Assembly: GCA_937890135.1 (NCBI GenBank)
Contig: CALBYC010000220.1
Span: 1 to 6,450 of the forward strand
Direction: 5' to 3'
Length of the DNA: 6,450 nt
Source: an uncultured Parabacteroides sp.
GTDB lineage: Bacteria; Bacteroidota; Bacteroidia; Bacteroidales; Tannerellaceae
Shown here in pieces: positions 6,164 to 6,450 of the stretch. Position numbers and translations under genes: made by a program. The first letter of the stretch is position 1. Each line of letters begins with the position of its first letter. The notes below the pieces were generated by a model. It was not told where the DNA came from, made no database searches, and worked only from the letters and a program-made list of their open reading frames with translations.

Positions 6164-6450
6164 ATGTATAGAGGAATAGTGCTGTTCTTTATTTTCTTGG
6201 GGATGACTTTAGGGGCACATGCTCAGGAAAATGATACTGCGAAGGTTGAGAAGCCGGCAGAGTTGCCGGTGATTTCTTACTCTTTATCTCCGAAAAAGTA
6301 TAAAATCGCGGATATAAAAGTAAGGGGTGTTGAGAAGACGTATGAGGATTATGTGTTGATCGGCTTTTCCGGTTTGTCTGTCGGGGACGAAATCACTGTG
6401 CCGGGAGATGAAATCACAGCTGCGGTAAAGGCTTTTTGGAAACATGGCCT
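6164..6450 (+). CDS. bamA: Outer membrane protein assembly factor BamA, N-terminal part (3' truncated by window edge)
   Basis: The frame from the ATG at 6164 stays open to the window end and gives 95 residues. A Sec signal peptide is evident: MYRG, a hydrophobic stretch, and AHAQ with likely cleavage before Gln21. A short acidic and proline-containing linker follows. From about residue 45 comes the first POTRA domain, recognisable from YKIADIKVRGVEKTYEDYV, then SGLSVGDEITVPGDEI and AVKAFWKHGL, the strand-helix pattern of BamA POTRA1. BamA folds and inserts beta-barrel proteins into the outer membrane. The missing part should hold further POTRA domains and the 16-strand barrel. The 18-base gap from uppS and the absence of a promoter between them indicate one operon. 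No strong Shine-Dalgarno is seen, as is common in this phylum. Confidence 0.9.
   Translation, partial: MYRGIVLFFIFLGMTLGAHAQENDTAKVEKPAELPVISYSLSPKKYKIADIKVRGVEKTYEDYVLIGFSGLSVGDEITVPGDEITAAVKAFWKHG

Overview
The window looks like a chromosomal segment of a Bacteroidales bacterium (Bacteroides, Parabacteroides or a near relative; the genus cannot be settled from this sequence). The reasons are promoters of the Bacteroidetes type (TTTG, about 20 nt, TAnnTTTG), weak or absent Shine-Dalgarno sequences, a tRNA whose CCA tail is not encoded, and the gene order DUF6089-like protein, isoprenyl transferase, BamA, which is typical of this phylum. All genes lie on the + strand.

Layout. 1-223 is the 3' end of a probable outer-membrane beta-barrel gene. 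224-724 is a 501-base intergenic region with a good intrinsic terminator (331-372), a cluster of five GGTGAGA heptamers in both orientations (410-556) and a near-consensus promoter (682-713). The promoter drives tRNA-Arg(CCG) at 725-798. At 871-2019 is a polytopic membrane acyltransferase of the HGSNAT/DUF5009 type. ribD (2101-3156), a bifunctional riboflavin-biosynthesis enzyme, has its own promoter. At 3242-4603 is a lipoprotein with a predicted kelch/Asp-box beta-propeller. It is followed by a DUF6089-like outer-membrane beta-barrel protein (4680-5399), uppS (5405-6145) and the 5' end of bamA (6164 to the window edge).

How the genes fit together. The right half is an envelope-biogenesis cluster. 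UppS makes the undecaprenyl carrier for peptidoglycan and surface glycans, BamA inserts outer-membrane proteins, and the barrel protein and lipoprotein just upstream are envelope proteins of unknown role. The gaps of 5 nt (barrel-uppS) and 18 nt (uppS-bamA) indicate one transcript. ribD and the acyltransferase look like separate units.

No mobile element, CRISPR array, toxin-antitoxin pair, phage gene or defence system was found. Most of the window is ordinary core genome. The least explained feature is the GGTGAGA repeat cluster in the non-coding region upstream of the tRNA gene.
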